In this document: positions 24,582 through 32,763 of the stretch, piece after piece | How positions within the stretch are numbered: position 1 is the stretch's first letter | Layout of the letters: each line of letters opens with the position of its first letter | Assembly: GCF_900143025.1 (NCBI RefSeq) | Contig: NZ_FRCT01000005.1 | Span: 1 to 64,000 of the forward strand | Direction of reading: 5' to 3' | Source of the DNA: Ruminococcus flavefaciens | GTDB taxonomy: Bacteria; Bacillota; Clostridia; Oscillospirales; Ruminococcaceae | Length of the DNA stretch: 64,000 bases | Program-made: the position numbers and the translations under genes | Notes under the pieces: model-generated | The model's input: only the letters and a program-made list of their open reading frames with translations | Database searches by the model: none | What the model was told of the DNA's origin: nothing

Positions 24582-24911
24582 TTATATACGCTTATACCGC
24601 CATGCACCCTTATTTTTAGAACTGCCGAAAACATAATATCTTTCTTTGAGAGTGAGATCGTTCGGATTATTTAAAACTGTTGCAATATAAACTTTTTCCT
24701 TTTTTCCGTCACCGTCCATATCGCATTCTTTATAGTACGACCAAGTACCATATTTGCCTGCTCCTGCTCCGCTTTTTACTTCAAAACGATGAGTTATTGT
24801 ATATACACAGACTTTATTGCCGCCTACTGTTTTGGTGCAGCCTGTAAAAACTGATGCACATGATGCGGCAAGAATTGCGGTACAGAGAAATCTTTTTATT
24901 CTTGTTTTCAT
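24582..24911 (-). CDS. Small predicted lipoprotein
   Basis: The 109-residue protein has a signal peptide with lipobox VFTGC (Cys25). The mature part holds a DMDGDGKKEKV stretch that resembles an isolated calcium-binding or VCBS-like loop. There is no recognised family. The RBS is AAAGGA. It is flanked by AT-rich non-coding sequence on both sides and appears monocistronic. Confidence 0.7.
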   Translation of the reverse strand: MKTRIKRFLCTAILAASCASVFTGCTKTVGGNKVCVYTITHRFEVKSGAGAGKYGTWSYYKECDMDGDGKKEKVYIATVLNNPNDLTLKERYYVFGSSKNKGAWRYKRI

Positions 24912-25072
24912 TATAATCGTCCTTTCTGAGTAAATTTAATTTAAAAGTGCATTTAAAAAAGAATAAAGCCCTCTACACGTCATTGTAATACATTTGTGAA
25001 AAAATGTCAAGGTTTTCAAAAAATCTGATAAAAAATTATTGTATACTATATATGGTTTACTGAAAAATAACG

Positions 25073-25102
25073 AAAGAGCAGTCCGTTTGGACTGCTCTTT
25101 TT
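25073..25102 (+). terminator. Orphan rho-independent terminator
   Basis: The perfect stem AAAGAGCAGTCC/GGACTGCTCTTT plus a T-run points along the plus strand, but no plus-strand gene lies within 700 bases upstream. A TATACT at 25042-25047 could start a very short transcript of about 50 nt. Confidence 0.7.
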
Positions 25103-25164
25103 GCATATGTAGTTAATATGTTTCTATAGTTTAATTAAGAGTGTAAGATCACAGGCGTTCTTTT

Positions 25165-26121
25165 TCATTTATTCTTCATATACTCCTCAAAGGACAATGG
25201 TTCATCTTTTGTTGTGGAAATATAGGCATAATACGCAAGGATAAATGAAGCGTCTATCGAATTGATGAAGCCGTCACAGTCGGCATCTGCGGCAAGCTTC
25301 TGATTTGCATCGAAACTGCCGTCCTTATCCGTGGAAATCATGGCATAATATTTCAGGACTTCTGAGGCATCTATTGCATTTATCTGACCGTCATTATTCA
25401 CATCGCCGAGAGTGTATTTAGGCTTTTTCTCTCCATTCATTTTGATATATCCGTTGTATATCCCCTTGGTGAATACATACGTCATCTGGAGCCTTCCTGC
25501 TTCGTCCTTTTCATTGTTTATGAAGGTATCAGCGACTATACCGTCGTCAACATAAGCCAAGCCGATAGGGTAGACATCGCCAGGTTCGGCGTTTTCAGGG
25601 ATTATGAAATCAATGGTGAAAATACTTCCGTTGTTGAGGAGGATATCATTGGCATTGTATGCGTAAAAAGCGATCTGTCCGTCTTCAACCAGCTTAGAAC
25701 CTATCGTGAAGTCCTTTATGGCTTTGCCTGTATTCACCAATTCACCCTGTGAGTTCTCTTTGACTTTCAGACGGGTATCATAGAATATATGGAATTTAAT
25801 GCAGCTTACAGGATCTGTAGCACCATGTACGCTAAAGTATACCCTCTGAGTCCGTCCCCTTGCAGCCTCTGCATCAAATCCTATCTTGTCAAAAAAAAGC
25901 ATTATACCGCCTTTGTAGTCCCTCGGTTTCACAGTCGGAACGTTCCATTCCACAGGCTGTATCCAGCGAGAACCGTCATAGGGGACTTCCATATCGTTTT
26001 GTTTATTGAAAGGATTATCCGATGCTGCGGTAGTTACTGTAGGTTGCTGAGTAAAAGTAACGGTGCAGCATATGAGTGAAAAAAGCATAGCTGCGGCAGT
26101 TATTATCCCTTTTATTTTCAT
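25165..26121 (-). CDS. Secreted cohesin-like/dockerin protein, candidate adaptor scaffoldin
   Basis: The 318-residue protein has a signal peptide (1-32). A beta-sandwich spans about 75-225 with cohesin-like signatures: VYFSVHGATDPVSCIKFHI then FYDTRLKV near the start, and GSIFTIDFIIPENAEPGDVYP toward the end. The C-terminal dockerin (about 240-318) has two canonical loops, DVNNDGQINAIDAS and DADCDGFINSIDAS. A protein with one cohesin and one dockerin can bridge an enzyme to another scaffoldin, as ScaC does in R. flavefaciens. The cohesin call rests on strand patterns, not on a database match. It is monocistronic with a perfect promoter at 26157-26185. Confidence 0.75.
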   Translation of the reverse strand: MKIKGIITAAAMLFSLICCTVTFTQQPTVTTAASDNPFNKQNDMEVPYDGSRWIQPVEWNVPTVKPRDYKGGIMLFFDKIGFDAEAARGRTQRVYFSVHGATDPVSCIKFHIFYDTRLKVKENSQGELVNTGKAIKDFTIGSKLVEDGQIAFYAYNANDILLNNGSIFTIDFIIPENAEPGDVYPIGLAYVDDGIVADTFINNEKDEAGRLQMTYVFTKGIYNGYIKMNGEKKPKYTLGDVNNDGQINAIDASEVLKYYAMISTDKDGSFDANQKLAADADCDGFINSIDASFILAYYAYISTTKDEPLSFEEYMKNK

Positions 26122-26156
26122 TATAAGGACCTCGTTTCTTTGTGGAGTTACTTTAA

Positions 26157-26185
26157 ATTATATTTGATAAAAGGGGCAAGGTCAA
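26157..26185 (-). promoter_or_regulatory. Sigma-A promoter of the cohesin-dockerin gene
   Basis: Minus-strand TTGACC, 17 bases, TATAAT. Confidence 0.8.
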
Positions 26186-26275
26186 CAGTTGAGCATAAAT
26201 CGTAATGAACTATTAATAATATATGTCTTCTCGCACAAAAGAGATATACACATTTTATTGATATTGCCGAAAACA

Positions 26276-26303
26276 AAAAGAACCGCCTATAAAAGGCGGT
26301 TCC
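26276..26303 (-). terminator. Terminator of the small acidic protein gene
   Basis: The stem GAACCGCCT/AGGCGGTTC lies 9 bases past the stop, with a T-run on the minus strand. Confidence 0.8.
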
Positions 26304-26311
26304 TTGCGTTG

Positions 26312-26644
26312 TCAGATTTTGCAGAATACGTTTGAGATAGCACAGCTGAGTGCCTGATACTGATGACCTACTTCTAAGTCGTCTACGTATTCGTTGATTT
26401 CTTCTCTCAGATCCCTTGGTGTTTCGTCTTCGTCGATGAGTACGCTGTCAACCGAATACCAGAAATTGCTGTCCATAGTGAAAATAAGAACTCCGCACTG
26501 TTCGCACTTTCTGCCTAAGATCTGGTTGACAAACTCCTTGCTGACAGGTAAGTATAAGCAGTCATAATCCTCATCATAGATGTAGGAATTTGTACCTGTC
26601 GTGATGTCGTCGTAAATTGCTCCTAACATTGAAAAAAGTTTCAT
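26312..26644 (-). CDS. Small acidic hypothetical protein with a CxxC
   Basis: The 110-residue protein has no signal peptide or membrane segment and is rich in Asp/Glu. It contains KCEQCGVL, a possible single zinc-binding or redox knuckle. The family is not recognised. The RBS is GGGGGG before the ATG, and it has its own terminator. A -10-like TATTAT with TTTACA 17 bases upstream lies near 26690. Expression seems likely; function cannot be stated. Confidence 0.65.
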   Translation of the reverse strand: MKLFSMLGAIYDDITTGTNSYIYDEDYDCLYLPVSKEFVNQILGRKCEQCGVLIFTMDSNFWYSVDSVLIDEDETPRDLREEINEYVDDLEVGHQYQALSCAISNVFCKI

Positions 26645-26870
26645 AAAAAAGCCCCCTATAAAATAAAAAATTATGTTATTATAATACTTTGTATTAGGGG
26701 ATTTGTAAACCCCTTTTTATGAAATGTTACAGTTTATTAATTTTATTCGTTATACTGCAACAAAAGAAACACATCATGTTGTCTATATTGCTGTCAAAAA
26801 ATGGGGTGTATAATTGTGGAAAAAGGCAATATATTGAGATTTTGTAAATACGCTGTTTGAATGAACAAAG

Positions 26871-26905
26871 AAACACTGCGGAAACAATTATTTTCGCAGT
26901 GTTTA
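26871..26905 (-). terminator. Terminator of the N-terminal-dockerin gene
   Basis: The stem AAACACTGCG/CGCAGTGTTT lies just past the stop at 26912. Confidence 0.8.
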
Positions 26906-26911
26906 TAATAC

Positions 26912-27916
26912 TTATTTTACTACTTTTTCGTCAGACGGAAGAGTTTTTCTTGTAAAGCCAACGACCTCATTTCCGCCGATCATTACCATAGTATCTTTAT
27001 TGATCGTAATAGCACCGTCGCCGTTGAAGAGAGGTGTAAGGTTCTCGTTTGCAGTTACAGTCAGTACGTTTCCGTTCAGTTTATAGGTAAAGAAGTTTTT
27101 GTAGACTATCCTGCTTTTTCCGTCCTCATAAAAATCAACTACGGCGTATAGCGGGTTGACATCAGAGTTGCGATCGGATTTGAAGCCGTTAATGACAATG
27201 TTATAATATACTCCGTCGTAGAGGTGATATGTGCCGAGCTTTCCGTCTGTGCTTTCTATCCTTGACATTTCGATGAGCTTTTCTTTTTCGTTTTCAACTG
27301 TTATAATACCGTCCTTTTCCTGATAAAAAGGCGAAGGTATAGCCGTGCCAGATACGACGAAATCGTTTCCGCTGAAGTGGAGAAGGTCGGAAGTAACTGT
27401 GTAGAGTCCGCCTGTGCCGTCATTCAGGAAGAAGAGTCCCATTTTATCTGTATCGTTTTCATCTTCGGTATTTAATTCCCAGAATCCGATGATATCCTTG
27501 CTGTAATCTATTTTTGGGGGAGTATAGGCAGTTGTGGTGGTAGTCGTTGTTGTTGTATTAACAGCAGTTGTTGTCGTAGTTGCAGGCGGAGCGTTAACGA
27601 ATGTATCAAGGTCAAGAGTTCCGCTTGTGGACTTGTATGCGTAGTATGAAAGTATTTTTGAAGCGTCAACAGCATCGACCTGGTCGTCGTGGTTCACATC
27701 TGCGGCTTTTTTCTGGTCGGCAGTAAAGGTTCCGCCCCTTTCTGTTGAGCTGGCGGCGTATTCTGCCAGTATGAGCGATGCATCGACCGCGTCTGAATAA
27801 CCGTTATTGTTGACATCACCGAGATTATATGCAGCAAATACCTGAGCGGCAGATGATATCAGCAGTAAAGAAGCAGTCAGCAGAGAACAAGTTACTTTGG
27901 CAATAGTGTTTTTCAT
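26912..27916 (-). CDS. Secreted protein with an N-terminal dockerin and a lipocalin-like domain
   Basis: The 334-residue protein has a signal peptide (1-28). A dockerin comes first (about 30-100; DVNNNGYSDAVDAS and DVNHDDQVDAVDAS), which is an unusual position. A Thr-rich linker (about 110-132) leads to a beta-rich domain of about 190 residues. That domain is clearly homologous to the lipoprotein at 54158-54805: both share the order GxW, F-DG-G-Y, LHF-x-x-x-x-F-x-VSGT, Y-L-G-x-Y, then F-DYK or FTYK. So one domain is delivered to the scaffoldin and its relative to the membrane. Its function is unknown; a ligand-binding barrel is possible. Confidence 0.8.
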   Translation of the reverse strand: MKNTIAKVTCSLLTASLLLISSAAQVFAAYNLGDVNNNGYSDAVDASLILAEYAASSTERGGTFTADQKKAADVNHDDQVDAVDASKILSYYAYKSTSGTLDLDTFVNAPPATTTTTAVNTTTTTTTTTAYTPPKIDYSKDIIGFWELNTEDENDTDKMGLFFLNDGTGGLYTVTSDLLHFSGNDFVVSGTAIPSPFYQEKDGIITVENEKEKLIEMSRIESTDGKLGTYHLYDGVYYNIVINGFKSDRNSDVNPLYAVVDFYEDGKSRIVYKNFFTYKLNGNVLTVTANENLTPLFNGDGAITINKDTMVMIGGNEVVGFTRKTLPSDEKVVK

Positions 27917-27950
27917 AGGTTGACCTCCTTAAACAAAATAAGATACATAT

Positions 27951-27979
27951 ATTTTAGCAGAAGCGGCATATAATGTCAA
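27951..27979 (-). promoter_or_regulatory. Sigma-A promoter of the N-terminal-dockerin gene
   Basis: Minus-strand TTGACA, 17 bases, TGC-TAAAAT. Confidence 0.75.
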
Positions 27980-28010
27980 TAATTTTTAACATTTAAAACG
28001 CTTTCTGTTG

Positions 28011-28039
28011 TTGACAGTAAAAGTATGAAATGGTATAAT
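28011..28039 (+). promoter_or_regulatory. Sigma-A promoter of the alpha/beta hydrolase gene
   Basis: TTGACA, 17 bases, TGG-TATAAT: a consensus match, divergent from the promoter at 27951. Confidence 0.88.
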
Positions 28040-28067
28040 TAACTAAAATTCAGGGGAGATGCAGAGA

Positions 28068-29126
28068 ATGAAGAAAGTCATTAAAAGAATAGCTGTTATA
28101 TTTGTAGTATTTCTCATCGTTACGTTTATAATCGCATATGTAATAACCTCAAAAGAAATGTCAAAAAACTTCGGACGAGGTGAATATCCTGAAAAAAGAC
28201 TGACTGCCACATGGATGTACGACCATTATGAGAAGGATTATCCCCGTGAGGAGGTAAGCTTCAGATCGGGAGAAAACACCCTCAATGGCTTTATTTACGG
28301 TATGGACAATGACAGGGGACTGATAGTATTTGCCCACGGAATAGGCAGCGGACATGAGGTTTATCTTTCGCTTTTAACCAGTCTGCTGGACTGCGGCTGG
28401 CGTGTATTTACCTATGACTGTACAGGCAGCGGCTACAGCGAGGGCGAGGGCACAAAAGGACTTGCACAGTCGGTCATCGACCTTGACAATGCTCTCACTT
28501 ACGCGGAAAGTGATGCGCGACTGAATATACTTGATACATATGTGCTTGGACACAGCTGGGGCGGATATGCAGCGGCAGCTGTACTCAACTTTGACCATGA
28601 TGTTAAAGCCTGTGTTTCAATGTCAGGCTATAATACGCCGTTTGCTGAGCTTTCAGAGTCCTGCGGCAGAATGTTTGGCGGCTGGAGCAAGCTGCTTGAT
28701 CCTGTAGTATGGCTGTATAACAAAATCGAATTCGGCAGTAATTCTTCTATATCTGCTGTGGACGGCATAAATAAGGCGGGGATACCTGTGCTTATTATCC
28801 ACGGCACAAAAGATGAGGTCATAGAATATGACGGAGCTTCAATTATTTCGCATAAGGACGAAATAACAAATCCCAATGTTGAATACAAGGTCTATGACGA
28901 GGAGGGCAGAAACGGTCATAACAGCTATTTCTATACTCCTGAGTATAAGAAATACAAGGAAGAATTCGTTACTCCTGAGCGTGAGAGACTTGAGAAAAAA
29001 TACGGTGATAAAATCCCCGATGAAGAAATGATAAAGCTGTGTGATAAGATCGACAAGGAGCTGTATAACGGCACGAATGAGGAGCTTATAGAGCTTATCA
29101 ACAGCTTTTTCGGAAAAGCTGCTTAA
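28068..29126 (+). CDS. Membrane-anchored alpha/beta hydrolase
   Basis: The 352-residue protein has an N-terminal signal anchor (about 5-27) and a serine hydrolase fold outside. It shows the oxyanion region FAHGIGSGHEVY, the nucleophile elbow GHSWGG, LIIHGTKDEV for the acid residue, and GRNGHNSYFY for the catalytic His. Such proteins are often annotated as lysophospholipase or esterase; the substrate is unknown. I chose the ATG at 28068 because GGGGAG lies 9 bases before it, whereas the ATG at 28059 touches that site. Confidence 0.88.
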   Translation: MKKVIKRIAVIFVVFLIVTFIIAYVITSKEMSKNFGRGEYPEKRLTATWMYDHYEKDYPREEVSFRSGENTLNGFIYGMDNDRGLIVFAHGIGSGHEVYLSLLTSLLDCGWRVFTYDCTGSGYSEGEGTKGLAQSVIDLDNALTYAESDARLNILDTYVLGHSWGGYAAAAVLNFDHDVKACVSMSGYNTPFAELSESCGRMFGGWSKLLDPVVWLYNKIEFGSNSSISAVDGINKAGIPVLIIHGTKDEVIEYDGASIISHKDEITNPNVEYKVYDEEGRNGHNSYFYTPEYKKYKEEFVTPERERLEKKYGDKIPDEEMIKLCDKIDKELYNGTNEELIELINSFFGKAA

Positions 29127-29157
29127 AAAAGTCTGCTGATTTTCAGCAGACTTTTTT
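29125..29157 (+). terminator. Terminator of the alpha/beta hydrolase gene
   Basis: The stem AAAAAAGTCTGCTG/CAGCAGACTTTTTT overlaps the stop codon. Confidence 0.9.
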
Positions 29158-29186
29158 GCGTGATATAACGTTTTTCGATGTATCTG

Positions 29187-29215
29187 TTGCATTTTAAAAA
29201 AAACTATGCTATAAT
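29187..29215 (+). promoter_or_regulatory. Sigma-A promoter of the lipoprotein gene
   Basis: TTGCAT, 17 bases, TGC-TATAAT. Confidence 0.7.
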
Positions 29216-29262
29216 AACTTATGAAAATGAAATTGATTATCAAATTAAGGAGATAATGTGCT

Positions 29263-29754
29263 ATGTCTATGAAAAAATGTGCGCTTATATCGGTGCTTGC
29301 GGCTTTATGCCTTTGTTCGTGCGGAGTTCAGGAAAATGACGCTTCAACAGAGTCTTCGACTGCTCCAAATGCGCAGGCAGCTGCTTCCATCAGCGGATAC
29401 GATGTAGACCTTACTGAGCTGAATTCTCAGATGGTGTATGCACAGGTCTACGATATGGTGGCAAATCCCGATAATTACATGGGACAGAAGGTGCGTGTAA
29501 GGGGGAATTTTTCATATTTCAAGGACGAACAGTCGGGAAATGAATACTTTGCTGTACTTATCAGCGATGCTACAGCCTGCTGTGCTCAGGGAATCGAATT
29601 CGTGCTTGATGGTGACTACAAATATCCCGATGATTATCCTTCGCTTGATACTATGATAACCGTGTCGGGCGAGTTCAATTACTATAAGGAAGGCGTAAAC
29701 ACTTACTGCCAGCTGCTCAATGCAAAGATAGAGGACGATAAGCTCTCATGGTAA
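29263..29754 (+). CDS. Predicted lipoprotein, possibly OB-fold
   Basis: The 163-residue protein has a lipobox LCSCG (Cys near residue 20) and a Ser/Thr/Ala-rich tether. The compact domain has the line YDMVANPDNYMGQKVRVRGNFSYF, then CCAQGIEFVL, then MITVSGEFNYYKEG. The pattern of a start strand with VRVRGxF and a final VSGEF suggests a small OB-like beta barrel, but no family is assigned. The RBS AAGGAG lies 10 bases before the first ATG. It has its own promoter at 29187-29215. Confidence 0.8.
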   Translation: MSMKKCALISVLAALCLCSCGVQENDASTESSTAPNAQAAASISGYDVDLTELNSQMVYAQVYDMVANPDNYMGQKVRVRGNFSYFKDEQSGNEYFAVLISDATACCAQGIEFVLDGDYKYPDDYPSLDTMITVSGEFNYYKEGVNTYCQLLNAKIEDDKLSW

Positions 29755-29756
29755 GC

Positions 29757-29822
29757 TGATATATGAAAAGGCTTCCTCTGACGGAGGACGTCCCTTTTTC
29801 AAAAGGGGTTATCTCAATAATT
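29757..29822. repeat. Fragment of an interspersed GGGAGACCC/CTCTGACGGAGG-type repeat
   Basis: The stretch GCTTCCTCTGACGGAGG and CCCTTTTTCAAAAGGGG resembles the left arm of the structure at 13590-13957 (CCCTTTTGAAAAAGGG, CCTCTGACAGAGG). It looks like a decayed member of the same dispersed family. Confidence 0.5.
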
Positions 29823-29884
29823 AGTGTAAAATTTCTATATGGGTATCGGGGTTAACTTCCCGAAGCTTTTTATATGCCTGCATA

Positions 29885-29913
29885 TTGACAAAAACACCGT
29901 ATAATGGTATAAT
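29885..29913 (+). promoter_or_regulatory. Sigma-A promoter of the DegV gene
   Basis: TTGACA, 17 bases, TGG-TATAAT: a perfect match. A small hairpin (CTCTGCC-GAG-GCAGAG) lies near 29932 in the leader. Confidence 0.88.
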
Positions 29914-29982
29914 CTCCTATGGGAAATTTGCTCTGCCGAGGCAGAGATATGTTTGAAAGCTGATTGAAACGAGGAAAACTGA

Positions 29983-30864
29983 ATGAAAACTGCGGTCATG
30001 ACTGACACTAACAGCGGTATATCGCTTGAGGAAGGACATAGGTACGGCATATATGTACTGCCAATGCCTGTCATTATTGACGGAAATGACTATCTTGAGG
30101 AGCTCACGATCACTCACGGAGAGTTATATAAAGCTCTGAATGAGAACAGGGACATTGTTTCGTCCCAGCCCTCTCCGGGTTCACTTACGGAAATGTGGGA
30201 TAAGATACTTTCCGAGGGATATGACGAGCTGGTATATATCCCGATGTCAAGCGGTCTGAGCGGCTCGTGCAGTACTGCAAAGGCACTTTCTGCGGATTAT
30301 GACGGCAGAGTGGTGGTTATCGACAATCACCGCATCTCCATAACTCTGCTTGATTCCGTATACGATGCAAAGTATCTTGCAAACAGCGGAAAAAATGCTG
30401 CCGAGATAAAGGAGGTCCTTGAAAAAAACGCTTACAGCAACGATATTTATATCACTCTTCACAGTCTGAAGCGCATAACAAAGACGGGAAGGATAACCGC
30501 GGCAGGTGCAGCTATTGCGACTGTGCTCAATCTGAAGCCCATACTGAAAATACAGGGTGGCAAGCTTGATGCATATGCAAGGGTCAGAGGAATGGCAAGT
30601 GCAGAGCAGAAAATGTTTGAAGCAGTCCACAGCGACCTTGAAAGCAAGTACGCAGGCATACCGAAGAACAAGCTGAGCATAGGTGCGGCAGGTACTATGG
30701 AGGACAAACGTGCAGCAAAGCAGTGGGTGGACAAGGTAAAGGCTGAGTTTGCGGGATATAAGGTGACATACCGACCTCTTGCGTGCAGCATTGCCTGTCA
30801 TATAGGAACGAATACAAAGGGCGTTGCAGTAGGTATCACATCGCGTACTCTTAAAATAGACTGA
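29983..30864 (+). CDS. DegV-family fatty-acid-binding protein
   Basis: The 293-residue protein has the DegV start (DTNSGISLEEGHRYGIYVLPMPVIIDG), the SSQPSPGSL segment, IPMSSGLSGS, the HSLKRITKTGRI block and a C-terminal IGTNTKGVAVG. DegV (FakB-like) proteins bind a fatty acid and can present it to a kinase partner. No FakA gene is present here. Length is normal and the RBS is ACGAGG. It converges on the DUF2520 gene with a shared terminator. Confidence 0.93.
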   Translation: MKTAVMTDTNSGISLEEGHRYGIYVLPMPVIIDGNDYLEELTITHGELYKALNENRDIVSSQPSPGSLTEMWDKILSEGYDELVYIPMSSGLSGSCSTAKALSADYDGRVVVIDNHRISITLLDSVYDAKYLANSGKNAAEIKEVLEKNAYSNDIYITLHSLKRITKTGRITAAGAAIATVLNLKPILKIQGGKLDAYARVRGMASAEQKMFEAVHSDLESKYAGIPKNKLSIGAAGTMEDKRAAKQWVDKVKAEFAGYKVTYRPLACSIACHIGTNTKGVAVGITSRTLKID

Positions 30865-30952
30865 GAAGCTTTGCAGAAAAAGCTTAAAGAGGAGATACGG
30901 AAGACTGAAACTGCCTGTCTGTATTTATTCAGCAAAATAGATAAAAAAAGAT

Positions 30953-30986
30953 AAAGCCTGAAAGCATTGAACTGCTTTCAGGCTTT
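30953..30986. terminator. Bidirectional terminator between DegV and the DUF2520 gene
   Basis: The 14-base stem AAAGCCTGAAAGCA/TGCTTTCAGGCTTT sits between convergent genes. Confidence 0.88.
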
Positions 30987-30990
30987 CGCA

Positions 30991-31836
30991 TTATAAAAGT
31001 ACTCTGTTCATTTTTCTGTAATCGCTGTCGGGGTGTCTTTTCTGAGCCACCTCAACAAGCTTCCGTGAAACTGCCTTATACATGGAGCGGTCGCTCTCCT
31101 TTGACATACACTCGATATGCTTCTGTACCGTCTGAACGTCATTCCGCTCGACAGGACCTGTAAGAGCTCCCGAAGGACCGACCTTGAAGATATGACGGAT
31201 ATTGCTCATAACAAGAGGCTGAAGAGCTGCTAAGGCTTCGTTTTCGCTGAAGCCGCATTTTTTCATAAGCTCCACGCTTTCCTCTGCAAGAGCGCACATA
31301 AGGTTGCTCGATACAGCACAGGCTGCATGGTATTCGCACTTGTGGCTGCCTGAGATAACTCTTACTGGATTGCCAATATCTTCAAAGATCTTTTTCCACT
31401 GCATGACATGAGCTTCATTGCCCTCTAAACAGAAAAAGGCGTGACCAAGCTCTTTGAAAGAATCGTACTTGCTGCTTACGGGGAAAAGCGGGTGTATAGA
31501 GCAGCCGCTGCCGCCGTATCTTGCGATATCGGGAAAAGCTTCAAGAGCGGACATTGCACCGCTGCAATGGCAGATCTGCCTGCCTGCTATGCCCACATCT
31601 CTTACCTGTTCATAGACCTCCCTGATAGCACTGTCGGGGACGGTAATGAACACTGTATCGCATTTCCTGAGAAGTGACGCAATATCGTCAAATACTGCAC
31701 TTCCCGTAAATTTTGCGGCTTCTGTTCTTGATTGGATATCACGGCTGTAATATCCCGATACTTTAAGTCCGTTTTCGACAAAGTATCTGCCAAGCGAAAA
31801 GCCGACTTTTCCTGCGCCAATAAAACCGATCTGCAT
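30991..31836 (-). CDS. Rossmann-like / DUF2520 dehydrogenase-like protein
   Basis: The 281-residue protein has an N-terminal NAD(P)-binding motif (GFIGAGKVGFSLGRYF) and TVFITVPDSAIREVY, followed by a DUF2520 domain (HPLFPVSS, EYHAACAVSSNLMCAL, GALTGPVERND). The layout resembles pyrroline-5-carboxylate reductase or ketopantoate reductase relatives, but the substrate is unknown. The RBS is AGGAGG. It is monocistronic, with a promoter at 31875-31903. Confidence 0.9.
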   Translation of the reverse strand: MQIGFIGAGKVGFSLGRYFVENGLKVSGYYSRDIQSRTEAAKFTGSAVFDDIASLLRKCDTVFITVPDSAIREVYEQVRDVGIAGRQICHCSGAMSALEAFPDIARYGGSGCSIHPLFPVSSKYDSFKELGHAFFCLEGNEAHVMQWKKIFEDIGNPVRVISGSHKCEYHAACAVSSNLMCALAEESVELMKKCGFSENEALAALQPLVMSNIRHIFKVGPSGALTGPVERNDVQTVQKHIECMSKESDRSMYKAVSRKLVEVAQKRHPDSDYRKMNRVLL

Positions 31837-32192
31837 TTTAATATCCTCCTGTAACCTATGTTGTTACTGTACCAATTATATCACGATTGTGCTGTGCAGG
31901 CAATAATTTCCGCGAAAAATCTGCAAAAAATCAACTTGTATGCATTAATATGAAGTTGTATTATACCAACTGTCATAAAATCATAATATTTTACACATTA
32001 TGTTTCGGGAGATAAACAGGGATATTGCTGCTGAGGTTTGCTTTATCCCGTATTTTGTGATAAAATATAACTTGTCTCAAATTTTTTTTGATGTGTCACA
32101 CGGCGTATCACATCTGCGAGTATAGATTACAGAGCGTGACAAATGCATTTGAACAGCTTTTACAATAAATCCAACAAGCGGGGAGGGATCAG
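31837..32192. other. Intergenic region upstream of the second sigma operon
   Basis: It contains the promoter of the DUF2520 gene and AT-rich sequence. An inverted pair GATGTG...CACATC lies near 32090-32115. No clear sigma-A promoter is seen directly upstream of the sigma gene, which would fit self-dependent transcription, but I cannot define an ECF promoter. Confidence 0.5.
31875..31903 (-). promoter_or_regulatory. Sigma-A promoter of the DUF2520 gene
   Basis: Minus-strand TTGCCT, 17 bases, TGA-TATAAT. Confidence 0.75.
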
Positions 32193-32759
32193 ATGACCGA
32201 CGAAAAACTGCGAAAGCTCCTGGAAAGCAGTCCTGACAAGGCGCACAGACTTATATTCGACGAATACTACAACTATGTTTACACTATAGTCTTTAACCGT
32301 CTCCGAAGCATAGCGGCGCGTGAGGACATAGACGAATGTGTCAGTGATGTTTTCTCTGATATTTTTATGAAGTACGAGCCTGACAGTGAGCACAGCGGCG
32401 ATATCAAAGGTTTTGTATCGACGATCTCCCAAAGGCGGTCAATAGATATGTTCCGCAGACTCAGATCAAGGAGTGCAGATACTGTATCTATTGACGGTGA
32501 TGAGATCATACAGCTCGCGTCCTCGGAGAGGGTCGATGAGCTTGCGGAAAGATCTGAAACAGCCCATGAGGTACTTGATGCGGTTACGTCCCTCGGTGAA
32601 CCTGATTCGACCATAGTCATGCAGAAATACTATTACGGAAAATCTTCCAATGAAATAGCTGATATGGTCGGAATGAAGTCAGATGCAGTAAGAAAAAGAC
32701 TCAGCCGTGTATTGAAGCGGCTGAGAGAAATACTTTCGGATATCCATGAAGGAAGGTGA
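32193..32759 (+). CDS. RNA polymerase sigma-70 factor, ECF type (second)
   Basis: The 188-residue protein has region 2 (REDIDECVSDVFSDIFMKY, GFVSTISQRRSIDMFRRL) and region 4 with a helix-turn-helix (SSNEIADMVGMKSDAVRKRLSR). It pairs with the membrane protein starting 4 bases after its stop. It is a different lineage from the sigma at 2475-3035 (little identity beyond the fold), although the two partners share ectodomains. The RBS is GGGGAGGG. Confidence 0.9.
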   Translation: MTDEKLRKLLESSPDKAHRLIFDEYYNYVYTIVFNRLRSIAAREDIDECVSDVFSDIFMKYEPDSEHSGDIKGFVSTISQRRSIDMFRRLRSRSADTVSIDGDEIIQLASSERVDELAERSETAHEVLDAVTSLGEPDSTIVMQKYYYGKSSNEIADMVGMKSDAVRKRLSRVLKRLREILSDIHEGR

Positions 32760-32763
32760 GTTG

